This document shows positions 24,982-32,039 of a stretch of 45,072 nucleotides of DNA, piece by piece. This DNA is from Nitrospirota bacterium (GTDB taxonomy: Bacteria > Nitrospirota > Nitrospiria > Nitrospirales > NS-4). The notes beneath the pieces are model-generated. The model saw nothing but the letters and a program-made list of their open reading frames with translations, searched no databases and had not been told where the DNA came from. Position 1 is the stretch's first letter; the number at the start of each line of letters is the position of its first letter. The stretch is from the NCBI GenBank assembly GCA_005877615.1, contig VBOD01000105.1, forward strand, positions 1 through 45,072, given 5' to 3'. The position numbers and the translations under genes were made by a program.

Positions 24982-25515
24982 CTAGACACCAGTGTTGAAC
25001 TCCACGGTGATATCCCGGCCGGAAAAGAGAATCACCATCGTGCCTCCCTTGTAATTCAACCGGGTGAAGGTGGTTGAGTCTTCTGTGAACTCCTCCTTGC
25101 CCAGTAGTTTCCGGGTCTCTTCGATTCCTTCGCCTCGTAAAACGAGGCGGAAAACCCCGGCGGCAAGGTGGGCAAACCGCTGCGTAATAAAGATATAGTC
25201 CACTTTCCCGTCCATGAGCCGGACCCCCGCCATGGCATTACTGGGGTTTCGTCTGTCATACAGCATGACGAAGACGTCTTGCACTTCGACCTTCACTCCA
25301 GGGATTTTGATCTTGATGAGGTTTTGTTTGACCTTCGCTTCCGAATCCCCGATTTTGATCCCGAAGAGCGACACGTCGGTAGTATTAAAATGCGCAATGT
25401 CCATGACTTCGGACTCTGTGAGCTCGTACTGCTCGGCGTTCACCGCCGACGACATCAGGAACACCAACGAACAAGCCCACGCCACCAATCCCATGCCCCC
25501 GCCCCGAGTGCCCAT
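24982..25515 (-). CDS. Exported protein of unknown function
   Basis: A 177-residue protein with an N-terminal signal sequence (GLVAWACSLVFLMSSAVNAEQ, cleavage likely after NA). The mature region has a repeating pattern of beta-strands: VSLFGIKIGDSEAKVKQNLI, then VKVEVQDVFVMLYDRR, VDYIFITQRFAHLAAGV, FTRLNYKGGTMVILFSG, ITVEFNTGV. IKIGDSEAKVKQNL resembles the helical start of small periplasmic SmpA/BamE-like folds, but this is only an impression. The ATG at 25515 has a strong GGGAGGA site. It is convergent with the carboxypeptidase gene. No family is assigned. Confidence 0.75.
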   Translation of the reverse strand: MGTRGGGMGLVAWACSLVFLMSSAVNAEQYELTESEVMDIAHFNTTDVSLFGIKIGDSEAKVKQNLIKIKIPGVKVEVQDVFVMLYDRRNPSNAMAGVRLMDGKVDYIFITQRFAHLAAGVFRLVLRGEGIEETRKLLGKEEFTEDSTTFTRLNYKGGTMVILFSGRDITVEFNTGV

Positions 25516-25636
25516 GCTTCCTCCCGTTATCAGGGTTAGATGAATCCGTTATCCTAAAGCCCTGTTGAAAGCCTTCGAAATACGGCGGCGCAATGGTAAC
25601 GGACACGCCTCGGAGTTGCAAGTGCCCAGATGGTCG

Positions 25637-25954
25637 TCAACCGGGCCCGGCCCCGCTTTTCTCTGCGCCTTCCTCATAGGCCTGGACGAGCAACCCGGCG
25701 AGGGCTTCCAACCGGCTGAAGTAGGAGGCTGCTGTTTCCTCCAAGTCTGGCAGTAACCGCGCCAAATCCGCCCGACAATCCTCCAGCATGGCCCTCCTCG
25801 GCGCATCCAGAGCCCCGCCGGCCTGCAAGTAAAAGTTCACGCACCCCCCGATGACCTCGTCCAGGACCCAGAGCTCTCCCATGCTCTCCCGCGGAACATC
25901 GGGAAGGGCGGCCTGGCGGTGCGCGTGCCAGAGCGAGAGAATGTCGTCCTTCAT
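25637..25954 (-). CDS. Small helical protein of unknown function
   Basis: A 105-residue, apparently all-helical soluble protein: MKDDILSLWHAHRQAAL, then ELWVLDEVIGGCVNFYLQAGG, RRAMLEDCRADLARLLPDLEE and a C-terminal helix ending in a Gly/Ala tail. The ORF track begins at 26086, but that part is the out-of-frame shadow of the upstream membrane protein gene. The ATG at 25954, 10 nt after the previous stop, fits an operon. It is the last gene of the gdhA operon. No family is recognised, and the Shine-Dalgarno is weak (AGGG). The 121 nt between it and the next gene (25516-25636) show no feature I can support. Confidence 0.6.
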   Translation of the reverse strand: MKDDILSLWHAHRQAALPDVPRESMGELWVLDEVIGGCVNFYLQAGGALDAPRRAMLEDCRADLARLLPDLEETAASYFSRLEALAGLLVQAYEEGAEKSGAGPG

Positions 25955-25964
25955 GGCCAGCGCC

Positions 25965-26345
25965 CTACAACGAGATGATCCCATACGCCAGGGTCGTCGC
26001 AAGGCTGACCAACACGAATCCCCGCACGCGGTACTCCCAGAATGGCCGCTTGAACCACCAGTCCAGTACCGCCTCTCGTCGACCAAGCGGGGCTCCGATC
26101 AAAAACAGCCCTTTGGCGAGCCCCACGCATCCGACCACGACCCACAGCGCCCGGAAGGTGAGCCCGGCCGTCCCGATCACCAGCGCGAGATTGATCACCA
26201 TGCCCACCTGGATGAGCACGAACAGCCGAAACTCGTCCGAGACCAGTCGTTCCAGGATCTCCACCATCCATGCCGGTGCGATGATCAGACCAAGCCCCAA
26301 CGCGAACCAGACCACTCCGACGCAACTGAAGAGAAACGCCCTCAC
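25965..26345 (-). CDS. Small integral membrane protein of unknown function
   Basis: A 126-residue protein with four likely transmembrane helices: FLFSCVGVVWFALGLGLIIAP, LFVLIQVGMVINLALVIG, LWVVVGCVGLAKGLFLIGAP and GFVLVSLATTLAYGIIS. It resembles small DUF2065-type membrane proteins in size, but no firm family match is claimed. It begins with a GTG (26345) whose GTGA overlaps the gdhA stop, so it should be translated with gdhA. The longer track ORF (to 26783) is a shadow of gdhA. Confidence 0.72.
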   Translation of the reverse strand: MRAFLFSCVGVVWFALGLGLIIAPAWMVEILERLVSDEFRLFVLIQVGMVINLALVIGTAGLTFRALWVVVGCVGLAKGLFLIGAPLGRREAVLDWWFKRPFWEYRVRGFVLVSLATTLAYGIISL

Positions 26346-27610
26346 GGATAGAGTCCGCGGGCCAGATGCGCCTGAACGATCTTGTTGATGCCGTTCATGA
26401 GCGCGGCCATACGCATGGAGACCTTCTTCGCCTGGGCGAACTCGAGGGTTCTCCGGAAAGCGGCCGTGATGATCTCGTGCAGGCGATCCCGGATGTCCTG
26501 TTCCTTCCAGAAATATTTCTGCACATCCTGGACCCATTCGAAATAAGAGACGATCACGCCGCCGGAATTCGCCAGGATGTCCGGGATGACAAAGACGCCC
26601 TTCTCCTCCAGGATGCGGTCGGCGCCCAGCGTCGTCGGCCCGTTCGCGCCTTCCGCGAGGATCCGACAGCGGAGCGAGCCGGCGTTCTTCTCCGTGATCT
26701 GCTCCGAAAGCGCGGCCGGAACCAAGATCGTGCAGTCGAGCTGGAGGAGGTCCTGGTTGGAAATTTGCTCGCCCACCCCGCATTCGTGCAGCGGGCGGAC
26801 GTTGCTCTGGTAGCGAGACCGGAGGGTCGGGATGTCCAGCCCGCGCGGGTTGTACACCCCCTCCTTCGCATCACTGACGGCGATGACCTTCGCGCCGATC
26901 TCGTGCAGAATCCTCGCGGTGTGCATGCCCACGTTCCCGAAGCCCTGGACTGCCACCGTCGCGTTCGCGAGATCCAATTTCAGGTACTGCATCGCTTCCA
27001 GGATCACGTCAGCGACCCCACGTCCGGTCGCGTCCTCACGGCCCAGACTCCCGCCGATCGCCAGGGGCTTGCCTGTAACAACACCGGGCACAGCGTAACC
27101 AACCTGCTGGCTGTAGGTGTCCATCATCCAGGCCATGACCTGCGCGTTGGTGCCGACATCCGGGGCCGGGACGTCTTTCTCCGGACCGAGCAGCGGGAGA
27201 ATCTCAGCCGTATACCGGCGGGTCAGCCGCTGGAGTTCGGCCCGCGAGAGTCGCTCGGGGGCCACGCGGACGCCCCCCTTGGCCCCTCCGTAAGGAAGCT
27301 CCACCAGGGCGCACTTCCAGGTCATCCACATGGCCAGCGCCGCCACTTCCCCGAGGTTCACCTCAGGATGAAAACGGACTCCACCCTTGGAGGGCCCCAG
27401 GGCCGTGTCGTGTTGTACGCGATAGCCGACAAACACCTTGACGCTACCGTCGTCCATCCGGACCGGGACAGACACGATCAGCGCCCGTTGGGGGATCTTG
27501 AGCCGCTCGCGGAGGTTCCGATCCAAGCCGAGGCGCTCGGCGGCCTCTTCAAACTGCGCCACGGCCAACCGAAACGTCGGGGTGTCCAGTTCCCGATAGA
27601 GCTCAGACAT
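26342..27610 (-). CDS. gdhA: Glutamate dehydrogenase
   Basis: Cytoplasmic enzyme interconverting 2-oxoglutarate plus ammonium and glutamate with NAD(P)(H). The dimerisation/substrate domain has GPSKGGVRFHPEVNLGEVAAL and the catalytic Lys in LPYGGAKGGVRV, with VPAPDVGTNAQVMAWMMD carrying the catalytic Asp. The Rossmann domain is ATVAVQGFGNVGMHTARIL, and ILAEGANGPTT follows. Length is 422 residues, the hexameric GDH-I/II type. Cofactor choice cannot be settled by eye. In an ammonium- or nitrite-using chemolithotroph this could serve nitrogen assimilation. It lies between a small possible DNA-binding protein and the membrane protein in one operon. Confidence 0.95.
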   Translation of the reverse strand: MSELYRELDTPTFRLAVAQFEEAAERLGLDRNLRERLKIPQRALIVSVPVRMDDGSVKVFVGYRVQHDTALGPSKGGVRFHPEVNLGEVAALAMWMTWKCALVELPYGGAKGGVRVAPERLSRAELQRLTRRYTAEILPLLGPEKDVPAPDVGTNAQVMAWMMDTYSQQVGYAVPGVVTGKPLAIGGSLGREDATGRGVADVILEAMQYLKLDLANATVAVQGFGNVGMHTARILHEIGAKVIAVSDAKEGVYNPRGLDIPTLRSRYQSNVRPLHECGVGEQISNQDLLQLDCTILVPAALSEQITEKNAGSLRCRILAEGANGPTTLGADRILEEKGVFVIPDILANSGGVIVSYFEWVQDVQKYFWKEQDIRDRLHEIITAAFRRTLEFAQAKKVSMRMAALMNGINKIVQAHLARGLYP

Positions 27611-27621
27611 AATCCCGCCGC

Positions 27622-27987
27622 TCAGGCTTGTTGGGGCGTGGGTTCATCCGGGGGCGCATCGGCCGCCGCTTCTTGCGCGGCCCGCACCTTCTCCATCGCC
27701 ACCTGGACCTTGGCATATTCACGCCGGCCCCGGACTGTCGACTTGATCTGGAAGTTGCCCGTGTGGAAGAACCAGCCGGCGTTGACTTCCACACGATAGG
27801 GTTGGCCGTCCTTAGAGAGCACGATATCGCCGGCGAGAAACATGTCATTCAAGACTTCACGGACCTGAGCCCAGTCCGCCTCGGCGATCTCGTTGAGGAT
27901 GGCGACGTTCGCCGAAATCAGCTGCGATTCGTGAGCCTCGATCAGATAATTCAACAGGCGATACCGGATCTGATCGCGGGGCTCCAT
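27622..27987 (-). CDS. Small protein with winged-helix-like N-terminus, unknown function
   Basis: A 121-residue protein placed between lipB and gdhA. Residues about 5-60 (RYRLLNYLIEAHESQLISANVAILNEIAEADWAQVREVLNDMFLAGDIVLS) have the helix-helix-helix-strand pattern of a winged helix. A small beta segment VNAGWFFHTGNFQIKS and a disordered Ala/Pro-rich tail follow. The start at 27987 has AAGGAG 8-9 nt upstream and comes 1 nt after the lipB stop; the track's earlier start lies in lipB. A regulatory role is only suggested by the pattern; no family is known to me. Confidence 0.65.
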   Translation of the reverse strand: MEPRDQIRYRLLNYLIEAHESQLISANVAILNEIAEADWAQVREVLNDMFLAGDIVLSKDGQPYRVEVNAGWFFHTGNFQIKSTVRGRREYAKVQVAMEKVRAAQEAAADAPPDEPTPQQA

Positions 27988-27988
27988 C

Positions 27989-28708
27989 TCACGCTCCTTT
28001 GCTGTTGACGCATTCGATCGGCCCTGGCCTAGCGTCAGTGGACGCAAGCCACTCCGCGACATGTTCTTTTTGCAACGCAAGCCCGAAGACCTCCTGGAAG
28101 GCCCCGATCACCGCCAGGCCCACCGCTTCGAGTTCGAGCGCCGCGCCCGTGACGAGCGCGACCGACGTCATGCCCGCACCGGCCAACCCACAGGGGACGA
28201 TCGCCGCGAACGGCGATAGAACATTCGCGACGTTGAGCGCGAACCCGTGCCGCGTCACTCCCTCAGAGATCCGGACCCCCACCGCCGCGATCTTGCGATC
28301 CCCCACCCACACCCCGGGCATCCCCGCACGCCGCCCGGCGGGCACTTTGAGCGGATCCAACGCCCGGATCAGCACCTCCTCCAGACGATTTACGTACGCT
28401 TTCGGCCCGTCACAGTACGTCCGCAGCCGGAGAATGGGGTAACCCACCACCTGGCCAGGCCCGTGGTAGGTCACGGAGCCGCCCCGGTCCGTGCTCAGCA
28501 CTGGAATCCCGTTGATCATCCCTCGCGCCCACCCCTCACCGACATGCGCCGGGCGGGTGGTGCGTCCCAGCGTGTAGACCGGAAGATGCTCCGTGAGCAG
28601 CAGGGTGTCGCCGATCGCGTTTTGCACGCGCGCCTGGTGTAGAGCCACCTGGAGGCGAGAGGCTTCCTGATAGTCAGTCAGGCCGAGATCAAGCAGGTGA
28701 CCGATCAC
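27989..28708 (-). CDS. lipB: Octanoyl-[acyl-carrier-protein]:protein octanoyltransferase
   Basis: Transfers octanoate from acyl carrier protein to lipoyl domains, the first step of endogenous lipoate synthesis. The signature RGGSVTYHGPGQVVGYPIL is intact. The catalytic Lys lies in GDRKIAAVGVRI and the nucleophilic Cys in IVPCGLAGAGMTS. Length is 239 residues. It begins with a GTG whose GTGA overlaps the stop of the protease gene upstream, so the two are coupled. The partner lipA is not in the window. Targets would be 2-oxoacid dehydrogenases and the glycine cleavage H protein. Confidence 0.95.
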   Translation of the reverse strand: MIGHLLDLGLTDYQEASRLQVALHQARVQNAIGDTLLLTEHLPVYTLGRTTRPAHVGEGWARGMINGIPVLSTDRGGSVTYHGPGQVVGYPILRLRTYCDGPKAYVNRLEEVLIRALDPLKVPAGRRAGMPGVWVGDRKIAAVGVRISEGVTRHGFALNVANVLSPFAAIVPCGLAGAGMTSVALVTGAALELEAVGLAVIGAFQEVFGLALQKEHVAEWLASTDARPGPIECVNSKGA

Positions 28709-29733
28709 TTGGTCACCGGTCGCTTGAGCTGGATCTTCTCCTGGGTGGTCTTGCGCACCACCGACAGGGTCACGGTCGGAGACGTCGACCCGTCTTTTAG
28801 CAGCGCGTGCCAGAGGTCTGACATGTTGTAGACCTGCGTGATGTCCACGGCAGTGACGACATCCCCTTCGCGAAGGCCGGCCTGAGCCGCGAGGCTCTCC
28901 GGTTCGACCCAGACGACCAAGACGCCCCGTTCCACATCCAGGCCGAATGAGGCCACGACACTGCCCGTGATCGTGACCGGGATGAACCCCAAGGAAGGCC
29001 GGAGCATGCTGCCTCGCACAAGCAGGGACTGGACCACGGGGATGGCCTCGTCGATGGCGACCGCATAACTGATGTTCTGAGCGGCCGGCGCCACCGCCGT
29101 GTTGATGCCGACGACCCGGCCTGACAGATCCACCAGAGGACCTCCGCTGCTTCCTGGGTTGAGGGCCGCATCCGACTGGATCAGGCTGTACAACGTCTCC
29201 CCGGACGGCGGGACGATCGCCCGGTCGAGGGCGCTGACCACCCCCACCGACACCGTCGCCCCGCCTTTCATCGCCAGCGGGTTACCAATGGCGACGACCG
29301 TCTCCCCGATGCGGAGGCGGGACGACCTCCCCAGTTTGGCTGGGACCAGCCCTTCGATCTCGACCTTGACCAGGGCCAAGTCGGTTAGAAAGTCCCGGCC
29401 GACGACTCGTCCAGGCACCAGCCGGCCATCATAGAGACCCACCACCAAGCGCGTCGCTCCCGTCACGAGATGGTTGGACGTCAGGATGTAGCCTGGTGAA
29501 ATGATGATGCCCGATCCCGAGCCGGAGGGAAGCGTCTGGGAAGGGGCCAGCCGGATGGGTCCGTGGGCCATGACGCTGACGACGGAGGGCAGAGCCTCCG
29601 CCACCGCGTCCGGCACCGAGAGCGATTTGAGCGGAAGGCTGTCATCGGGGACCGCCGCCACCGAGGACAACGCGCAGCCCATCAGGAGGATACTGCCTGC
29701 CACGCTCAAGCTTGCCCGCTGGCCCCACGCCAT
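28705..29733 (-). CDS. HtrA/DegP-like serine protease with one PDZ domain
   Basis: Envelope trypsin-fold protease of 342 residues. The N-terminus VAGSILLMGCALSS has a lipobox-like LMGC (Cys20), so it may be lipidated rather than freely periplasmic. The S1C triad is complete: His88 in LTSNHLVTGA, Asp118 in DFLTDLALVKVE, Ser196 in NPGSSGGPLVD. A single C-terminal PDZ domain (GVLVVWVEPESLAAQAGLREGDVVTAVD, in part) follows at about residues 250-335. HtrA proteins degrade or refold misfolded envelope proteins. It heads the operon with lipB and gdhA. The 89 nt upstream contain the sigma-gene hairpin; no convincing promoter is seen. Confidence 0.9.
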   Translation of the reverse strand: MAWGQRASLSVAGSILLMGCALSSVAAVPDDSLPLKSLSVPDAVAEALPSVVSVMAHGPIRLAPSQTLPSGSGSGIIISPGYILTSNHLVTGATRLVVGLYDGRLVPGRVVGRDFLTDLALVKVEIEGLVPAKLGRSSRLRIGETVVAIGNPLAMKGGATVSVGVVSALDRAIVPPSGETLYSLIQSDAALNPGSSGGPLVDLSGRVVGINTAVAPAAQNISYAVAIDEAIPVVQSLLVRGSMLRPSLGFIPVTITGSVVASFGLDVERGVLVVWVEPESLAAQAGLREGDVVTAVDITQVYNMSDLWHALLKDGSTSPTVTLSVVRKTTQEKIQLKRPVTK

Positions 29734-29795
29734 CCGTAGCTCTCCACGACGACGGCGCTATTGTCGCATATTCAGGCGGAAGGCGGAAGGGGACC

Positions 29796-29817
29796 CGCCC
29801 CGGTGACGAACGGGGCG
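29796..29817 (-). terminator. GC-rich hairpin after the sigma factor gene
   Basis: CGCCCCG and CGGGGCG form a perfect 7-bp stem with an 8-nt loop, 5 nt after the sigma gene stop. No T-run follows on the minus strand (GGTCCCCTTCC), so it is an atypical terminator or mRNA-stabilising hairpin. Confidence 0.45.
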
Positions 29818-29822
29818 AGCGC

Positions 29823-31115
29823 TTACAGAAGGGGGCGGAGGATCTGCTGGAACTCGGGAGCCCGCAGCTTCATCAAGGCCTTTTCCTCGATCTGGCGAAT
29901 TCGTTCACGGGTGACCCCCAAGGTACGGCCGACTTCCTCCAGGGTCATCGGCTCGCCCTGCCCGATGCCGAACCGGAGACGGATCACGGCTTCCTCGCGA
30001 GGGCTGAGCGAACCAAGCGCCCGCGCGACTTCCCGCGTCATCTCCTTGAGGCCGACCTGGCTGTCGGCCTGCGGGGTCTCCCGGTCAGGAATGAAGTCCC
30101 CGAGGAGGGTTTCCCCGTCCCCGATCGGGTGCTCCAGGGCGATGACATCTTGGAAGACCTGGATGGTCTGTCCTACCTTGTCGCTCGCGGTCTTGACCGC
30201 GCCGGCCACTTCTTCCAGGGAAGGCTGCCGGCCGAGCCGCTGCGCCAGCCGACGAGTCGCCTTGGAGACCCGCTGATACGCTTCGGTCATGTGCACAGGC
30301 ACCCGAATGGTGCGGGACTGATCCGCCAGCGCGCGGGTGATTCCCTGACGGATCCACCATGTGGCATAGGTGCTGAACTTGAAGCCGCGCCGGTGGTCGA
30401 ATCGCTCCGCCGCTTTCATCAGGCCGATATTGCCTTCCTGGACGAGATCCAGAAGGCTCATGCCACGTCCGTTGTAGTGCTTGGCGATGTCCACGACCAG
30501 GCGCAGATTGGACAAGACCATTTCTTCCTTGGCCTTTTCCAGTTGGGCCCACCCTTCGTGGTACTGCTTCAGGACAGCCTTCACTTGCCGAGCCTTGCGG
30601 GTCATTCGACGACTCGGCCCAAAGACCGCCTTGATGACCTGCTGGATGACACGCTTCCCCTTTTCAAGATCTGTCGCCGAGAGTCCGCTGACACCGACCA
30701 CGGCTTTCAGGTCCGACTGGCAGACCTTCAACAACTCCGTCTGACGGAGCCCGCGCGTGATGGACAGGACCGCTCGGAGGGCGCGGCGCACCTGCCGATC
30801 GCCCTGCTCGATCCGCTTTCCCAGCGCGACTTCGTCTTCGCGCGTCAGCAAGGCCTTCTTGCCGAAGGACTGGAAATACAGCCATTCCAGTTCGGCAAGA
30901 TTCGCCTCAGTCGGCGCCGTCTCCTGGGGGTCGGCCGCGCTTGAGCCTTCCACCGCCTCTACCAGCAGGGCTTCCGGCATGGAAGATGGAACAGTGTCCT
31001 GATCGGACTCCTCGAGCAGGGTGTTCTCATCCAGCAACACCTTGTCTTTCGTCAGATCATCCATCACAAGCTGGTCCTCATTGAGAGCTTTAACCTCTGT
31101 CATTTCTACGGACAC
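29823..31115 (-). CDS. Sigma-70 family RNA polymerase sigma factor (RpoD/RpoS-like)
   Basis: 430 residues. An acidic N-terminal extension of about 70 residues precedes region 1.2 (FGKKALLTREDEVALGKRIEQG). Region 2 is complete: SNLRLVVDIAKHYNGRGMSLLDLVQEGNIGLMKAAERFDHRRGFKFSTYATWWIRQGITRA (in part), followed by SRTIRVPVHMTE. Region 3 follows, then region 4: LSPREEAVIRLRFGIGQG with the helix-turn-helix LEEVGRTLGVTRERIRQIEEKALMKLR. It is shorter than typical RpoD and lacks an obvious region 1.1, so a group 2 (RpoS-like) or second primary factor is likely; the class cannot be settled by eye. The GTG at 31115 has GAGGG 7 nt upstream. Confidence 0.9.
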   Translation of the reverse strand: MSVEMTEVKALNEDQLVMDDLTKDKVLLDENTLLEESDQDTVPSSMPEALLVEAVEGSSAADPQETAPTEANLAELEWLYFQSFGKKALLTREDEVALGKRIEQGDRQVRRALRAVLSITRGLRQTELLKVCQSDLKAVVGVSGLSATDLEKGKRVIQQVIKAVFGPSRRMTRKARQVKAVLKQYHEGWAQLEKAKEEMVLSNLRLVVDIAKHYNGRGMSLLDLVQEGNIGLMKAAERFDHRRGFKFSTYATWWIRQGITRALADQSRTIRVPVHMTEAYQRVSKATRRLAQRLGRQPSLEEVAGAVKTASDKVGQTIQVFQDVIALEHPIGDGETLLGDFIPDRETPQADSQVGLKEMTREVARALGSLSPREEAVIRLRFGIGQGEPMTLEEVGRTLGVTRERIRQIEEKALMKLRAPEFQQILRPLL

Positions 31116-31218
31116 GCGAACGCCCTCGGATGTCTAATCCCTACGACGAAAAAGTTCTCTCATCGTTTAAACCTTCTAACTAGTTGAAAATATGTACAAA
31201 ATACATCAACAGAGCGAA

Positions 31219-31248
31219 CAAAAACTAAGGTCTTTTCAACCTTTAGTT
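31219..31248 (-). terminator. Rho-independent terminator of the trkA operon
   Basis: On the minus strand AACTAAAGGT, a loop TGAAAAG and ACCTTAGTT form a stem with one bulged A, followed by TTTGTT. It lies about 65 nt after the trkA stop and before the sigma gene, where it would separate the two units. The stem is A/T-rich and therefore modest in strength. Confidence 0.5.
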
Positions 31249-31314
31249 ATGGATAACCAGGGGGAACGCAAGATCAAGGGCTATGTTGGAAGAATCTTCT
31301 GGACTTCCGGGCGG

Positions 31315-32004
31315 TTATTCGGACTTGGTCAGCCGCTGCAGATCTTCCTGTTTGCCCACGAGGACGAGAATGTCGCCCTTTTCGATGACATCATCAAGGG
31401 AGGGCGTCACATTGAACACCTCATCAGTGGTCATCCGTCCCTTGACCATCCGCGTCACCTTCTTTCGGATGCCGATGAGGTTGACATTGTAGGCTTCCTG
31501 AATCTTAGCCTCGCACAGGCGAAGTCCTGACATGTGGTCAGGGACGGTCAGCTCCTCGACGCTAAAGCCCGGGGCGAGCTCCAAATACTCCAGCACGTTC
31601 GGGGACACCAGTCGCCTGGCCAGCCGGATGGCAGCATCTCGCTCCGGAAAGATGACTTCCGACACGCCGAGATTTTTCAGGATCTTGCCATGTTGGGCGG
31701 TGACCCCCTTGGCGATGACCTGCTTGATGCCCATCTCCTTCAACGTCTGCACAATGAGGATGCTGGCCTCGATGTTCTCGCCAATGCTGACCACAGCCAC
31801 ATCCACATTCTGCACGCTGACGGCCTTGAGGGCTCTCTCGTCGGTCGCGTCGCACTGGACAGCGAACGTCGCCAGATCGCTGATGGCCTGGATTTTCTCC
31901 GGATCTGTATCGATAGCCAACACCTCGCACCCTTCCTTGACCAGCGTCTCGGCGACCCAATACCCAAAGCGCCCGAGCCCGATAACCGCCACCTGACGTT
32001 TCAT
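31315..32004 (-). CDS. trkA: TrkA/KtrA-type potassium channel regulatory subunit
   Basis: Cytoplasmic gating subunit of a potassium uptake system, 229 residues. The RCK_N Rossmann domain starts with [22 protein letters not shown] and has the acidic ribose-binding VLAIDTDPEKIQ, indicating nucleotide binding. The RCK_C domain spans about residues 140-225 (LAPGFSVEELTVPDHMSG to KGDILVLVGKQEDL). One RCK_N plus one RCK_C makes it KtrA-like rather than the duplicated E. coli TrkA. Its ATG has GGAGGTG 5 nt upstream, 35 nt after trkH. The 31116-31314 stretch downstream contains only a terminator and A/T-rich palindromes. Confidence 0.93.
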   Translation of the reverse strand: MKRQVAVIGLGRFGYWVAETLVKEGCEVLAIDTDPEKIQAISDLATFAVQCDATDERALKAVSVQNVDVAVVSIGENIEASILIVQTLKEMGIKQVIAKGVTAQHGKILKNLGVSEVIFPERDAAIRLARRLVSPNVLEYLELAPGFSVEELTVPDHMSGLRLCEAKIQEAYNVNLIGIRKKVTRMVKGRMTTDEVFNVTPSLDDVIEKGDILVLVGKQEDLQRLTKSE

Positions 32005-32039
32005 ACATTCACCTCCACCGGTGTGTGCCCGTCCTAGAC

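Noticed and set aside
26346-26783. Upstream extension of the small membrane protein ORF
   Set aside because: Out-of-frame shadow of gdhA; the GTGA overlap at 26345 gives the plausible start.
26366-27799. 477-residue plus-strand ORF
   Set aside because: Antisense shadow of gdhA and the gene before it, with no recognisable domain.
29712-30944. 410-residue plus-strand ORF
   Set aside because: Antisense shadow of the sigma factor gene, whose conserved regions are unmistakable.
31192-31530. Plus-strand ORF covering the trkA terminator region
   Set aside because: Mostly antisense to trkA; the part outside trkA overlaps a terminator and has no ribosome-binding site.
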